A DNA stretch of 64,000 nt, from assembly GCA_030533445.1 (NCBI GenBank), contig CM060076.1:3228501-3292500 (forward strand), read 5' to 3'. Of this stretch, positions 60,486-64,000 are shown one piece after another. Origin of the DNA: Cyprinodon diabolis. Lineage: Eukaryota; Chordata; Actinopteri; Cyprinodontiformes; Cyprinodontidae. The translations under genes were made by a program, and so were the position numbers. How positions within the stretch are numbered: position 1 is the first letter of the stretch; the number at the start of each line of letters is the position of its first letter. The notes beneath the pieces were generated by a model that had not been told where the DNA came from, did not search any database, and saw nothing but the letters and a program-made list of their open reading frames with translations.

Positions 60486-62330
60486 GACATCCAGACAGAT
60501 CTTCCCTCCACAAAGTCTGAATGAAAGCACAGAACAATAATCACCACATCTGTTTCACAAGAAATGTTTCAGCAGTTTGATGAACTATAAAAACATCTTT
60601 TTATATCATTTTGAATAATTTGTTCTAAAGTTTCCTTTTCAACTTCACATCTCTTCTAGTTTGTTTTTTTTCACCTTATTTCCTTTTACTTTTTGCTTGA
60701 AGGTACCGAATAAATACAAATTTATCTGTGTGATCAGACTATTTAGGATATTTTAGTTTCAAATGCTTTAACATAATAAATGTACTTAGCATTCTGTCAA
60801 ATTCTACAAGAAAAATATCAAAATATAGAGATTAGCTTTCTACGCTTTGATATGAAAATATTTGTACCATTTTTCCCCCATATCACACACTTTATTTTCC
60901 TAAGATGCAGTGAAACAGAAAGCTGAAGCTGTGGCTTTTCCACGCTTGGTCTGTTTTTCATAATGACCTCAGAGTTCCTCTCTGCTCACTTGTTTTCACA
61001 CTCAGTCTTGAGGATTTTCTGGACATCAGAGGCGTTTCTGGGACTCAGAAGAACCACGTTAACAAGCAGCTCTTTTAACTCCAGCAGAGGAAAAGTGTTG
61101 AGAATCAGGTGTGGCTTTGAGGTTTTTTGGGATCGGGGCGAAATGAGCTCCAGGAATTTTTTTTTTCTTCCTTCTACTCCCTCAAACAGCTGAGCTCAAT
61201 CAGTGATTTTTTTTTCTTCTCCTGCACAAGTCTACGAGTGTTTTCTGCCTGGAAACTGTTCTTTATGGACGGACCGCCCGTGCGTTTTCCGCTTTCCCCC
61301 CACTTATTTTTCTTTTTTTTTTTTTTTACTCCACAACCTCAGTGAACCTGGGAGCCAGAATGAACTCACGTCACCCTGCCTGCTGCTGCCAGATCCAGAT
61401 TGTGTCCCGGTTCCTGCCTGCAGCAGAGAACCTCCACCCCACTTTGTTGCTAGATGAGCTGGACATGAACATCTTGACGTTCAGGAGGACCCAGGAGAGC
61501 CTCTTATTATCAGCACATCAACAAAGCTCTTTGTTTCACTACCTCATCTTCCTCCTCGTCTGTCCATGATGATGATAGTGACACCCCCATCGCCCATCCC
61601 CATCAGGCTGAACCTTAAAGGGTTAACACACAGCTTCAACAAAGGAGCCGGTGCAGGGCCAGCATGTGCACGAGCCTGGGGGAGGAAAGGGGGGGGAGAA
61701 TGATGGTGCGGTGGGGGGGCTCTGGCTGCCATTTAGCCCCGCCCTGAAATTCTTCATTGGAGAGGCTGTTTACAACCTCGCCGCTCAGGAGTCCCTGGGT
61801 TCATTGGCCTGGTGGGGAGGGGGCGAGTCACAGACAGGAAAACTGTGCAGGAAAAAGACAATAAGGAAACATGCTGAGGGCCTCCAGAGCTGCAGGATCT
61901 TTGCTCTCTTTTGTCTCACCTTCACTTTTTGCTTTTTTTTTATTTTTATACTTTAGCAAGAATTTTTACCACACAGACGAAAGGGAATCACCCTATCACA
62001 ACAAAACAAAAAAAAACTCCACCGTTACCTCATGGACTCGTTGTTCCCTGCAGCAGAATTCCCACGTCCTGCATGTAAACGCAGACTGGACTCCCCTCTT
62101 CTGTTGTTTTGTCTGCAGGCAGAGATGCAGCTTTATTTTCTGACTCCTTCAGAGAACAAAAAAACATTCTGAACTGTTGTCAACCGGGTGCTTTATGCTG
62201 CGTCCTGTCGCTTGTTTTGGTGACAGCACATCTCTTCCTCTTATTAATCTTATTTACTCCTTTTTTCCCCAGCTTTTTATTGTCATCAAACTGTCACAGA
62301 GCAACAGAATAACTCTCTGCGTTTAACCCT
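60486..62330. other. intergenic, no gene recognised
   Basis: AT-rich to 60950, then GC-richer (61340-61830). Short ORFs here lack splice-consistent continuation and show no family motif. I looked for a grhl1 first exon, expected downstream of taf1b by synteny, and did not find one. Confidence 0.45.
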
Positions 62331-62334
62331 TCCC

Positions 62335-62455
62335 CTTGGGGAGCAGTGTGGGGTTAAGGGTCTTGCTCAGGGACCCAGAGTGGCAGTGGGGCTTAAACTC
62401 AAAACCTCTTGATTCCAAGCACAACGCCCTAACCGCTAGACCGCCACTCCCTCCT
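62335..62455 (-). mobile_element. tRNA-derived SINE head
   Basis: The minus strand reads GAGTGGCGGTCTAGCGGTTA (A-box-like TGGC..AGCGG), then GGTTTTGAGTTTAAGCC (decayed B box), then CCACTGCCACTCTGGGTCCC and CTGAGCAAGACCCTTAACCC. The spacing suits a tRNA-related pol III promoter. Known as a common teleost repeat from recall. Confidence 0.6.
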
Positions 62456-62530
62456 AAACATCATACTTTGATGTTTCATATGATTGAAAGAATGCTTCAA
62501 TTGGGAAAAAAAATAAAAGAACCGCTTAAA

Positions 62531-62810
62531 CGGATGAAGATTCTCAGTCATCCAGGTCATAGTCACTCTTATTCATTTAATGACCCCCCTTTCAGAGACA
62601 TAGACAGGTATGGGCCATTGCAGGCTAACAAAGAAGCCAAACGAGCCCCATTCCAAAGCGGTGGACCCATTCATTTATTTCAATTTGCATGTTTTCTAAG
62701 CAAAAACAAGGCTATTTCTGAGATTTTTAATTGAAAAAGCTTCCTGGATGGGAAGAGAAACGTCTTCAAACTTAGAAACAAAATCCAGTGGATTGATTTT
62801 TTACTTTTTT
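62531..62810 (-). repeat. copy of the 10340/27185 repeat family, opposite sense
   Basis: Contains CTTCCTGGATGGGAAGAGAA, TCCAGTGGATTGATTTTTTA and TTTCAGAGACATAGACAGGT, the complements of the 10340 and 27185 copies. Confidence 0.6.
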
Positions 62811-62867
62811 GGATTTAAAAAAGTGTCCAACCCAACCTGAAACAAAGGGTAAAGATAAATTAGAAAA

Positions 62868-62960
62868 TAGAATAGAATAGAAAATCCCTTTATTGTCCCA
62901 CGATGGTGAAATTATGGCGTTTACAGCAGCAAAAATATTGTAGAATAAATGGTTACACAA
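62868..62960 (-). mobile_element. retroposon tail, second copy
   Basis: AATAGAATAGAATAG then CCCTTTATTGTCCCACGATG and GTTTACAGCAGC, matching 48395-48490. Confidence 0.6.
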
Positions 62961-64000
62961 ATGTAGATGTTAGAAAAAAATCATAAGAATAATAAAATGA
63001 TATTAAGATTAAACTAATAAATAAGATAAGAAACTCCAGTGAAGTACGATTAGAACCATTTTGCACTAAAGCAGAAAGAAAACTTGAATTCTAATAAAAT
63101 TACTTCAGGAGCTCATCGACGGCTCATCCAGGAGGTCAGAGAAGAGCTCAATGCGAGTGAAAACATCTTAAAGTATCCTTAATTTCTGCAGAAATATTCT
63201 ATGGATTATTCTGTTACATCATGAGTAAAACCAACACTGCATTTCAGAACAAATAGATCATACAGCACGGTAGTGGCAGAGTGATGCTTTGGTGTTGGTT
63301 TGCAGAGACTAAAGCTCATTTATGAAACTATCCTTGATCTTTTTGATTTATATCTAACGTCTTTCATGTTATTTCATTCACTGAAAATCTGTTAACGATA
63401 CAAACGGTTCCAACTGAGAACAAAGCATTCAGTTTCTTCACTGTAGACTGAAATTTTATTTTATTTTTTTTGAATTTTCACGGAATAACTGTAGACTGAA
63501 CAGTGACAGAGCAAAACTTTTATTGGATGGTGGAAAAATCTTTTCTCAGGGGGGCAAACAGACTATAAGAATGAATTGTTTCATAAACGTTTGTTTAAGG
63601 ATTTCATAGAAGAGATAATACTTGTGTCTGTAATTTGCAGTTTAGAGAAAATGTGAAGAAAATTATACAAAATCTTGTGTTGTATATTAATACTGTATAA
63701 GTAACCTGGTTATAAAACTTATTTTATTTTTCTGCTGCATTTTCTGTTATAAAGTTGATTATTTTAAAGGGCATTAGTTCATCTTTTGCTAAATGTAAAG
63801 AACTACTGGGGTTTTACTTAAAGTAAAATTTTGATTAGTACATTTTTTTTTTTACTTGGTAACTATTCTTTATTTAAGTAACAATTTATTAAATTTGTAC
63901 TTTTTCCACCTGATCATACCATCAACTGCTGTACAGGTGTGACTGGTTCTTCGACGTGTCAATCATTTGGACGGCAACGTGGAGGAGAATCAGATTTCTG
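62961..64000. other. AT-rich intergenic end of window
   Basis: No gene. A weak Tc1-type block at ~63266-63310 (HGSGRVMLW on +) has no surrounding transposase reading. Confidence 0.45.

Noticed and set aside
61340..61570. First exon of grhl1 or another downstream gene
   Set aside because: The GC-richer ORFs show no GRHL-like start or any other family motif, and no donor-consistent reading.

Overview
The window looks like teleost fish nuclear DNA. Two vertebrate genes with ordinary GT-AG introns sit in AT-rich sequence crowded with the DNA transposons, LINE tails and microsatellites typical of ray-finned fish. Nothing is bacterial: no operons and no CRISPR.

Layout. (1) 513-22883, minus strand: a complete adam17 (TACE) gene. 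Eighteen coding exons can be joined at consensus splice sites into one 840-codon frame, from signal peptide to cytoplasmic tail. (2) 22884-26352: a 3.5 kb head-to-head intergenic spacer holding a 1 kb foldback element and an (AT)n tract. (3) 26353-41251, plus strand: a complete taf1b gene (RNA polymerase I SL1/TIF-IB subunit). Fifteen coding exons join into one 593-codon frame, with an AATAAA just after the stop. (4) 41252-48490: intergenic, AT-rich, with a 0.8 kb TATATG/TG microsatellite and no recognisable gene. (5) About 48500-60385: a 12 kb satellite built from a ~10 bp TCCATGT-type motif, arranged in 59 bp and 78 bp higher-order units. It is stop-poor in all + frames and so gives a spurious 3,424-codon ORF. 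(6) 60486-64000: intergenic sequence with a tRNA-type SINE and repeat tails.

Mobile DNA dominates the introns. The clearest items are: an apparently intact Tc1/mariner element (37080-38713; 331-aa DD34E transposase, perfect 28 bp TIRs, TA duplication) nested in older MITEs; several hAT-type non-autonomous elements, two with perfect 8 bp target duplications and one with 7/8, two of which carry BED-finger relics; two ~550 bp elements with TAGCCT-type ends and 9 bp target duplications, both carrying the start of a RecQ-like helicase; TTAA-, TA- and TWA-flanked foldback MITEs; and 3' ends of an L2-like LINE, two of which lie in sense orientation 15-30 bp from splice acceptors of adam17 and taf1b.

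The two genes are not functionally coupled. Their order and divergent orientation match the vertebrate ADAM17-(YWHAQ)-TAF1B neighbourhood, but no YWHAQ lies between them here. I found no convincing new multi-gene system. The best candidates for something undescribed are the RecQ-carrying 9 bp-TSD elements, the satellite's architecture and the LINE tails at splice acceptors. All TE family names rest on termini, target duplications and translated motifs seen by eye, without a repeat library.
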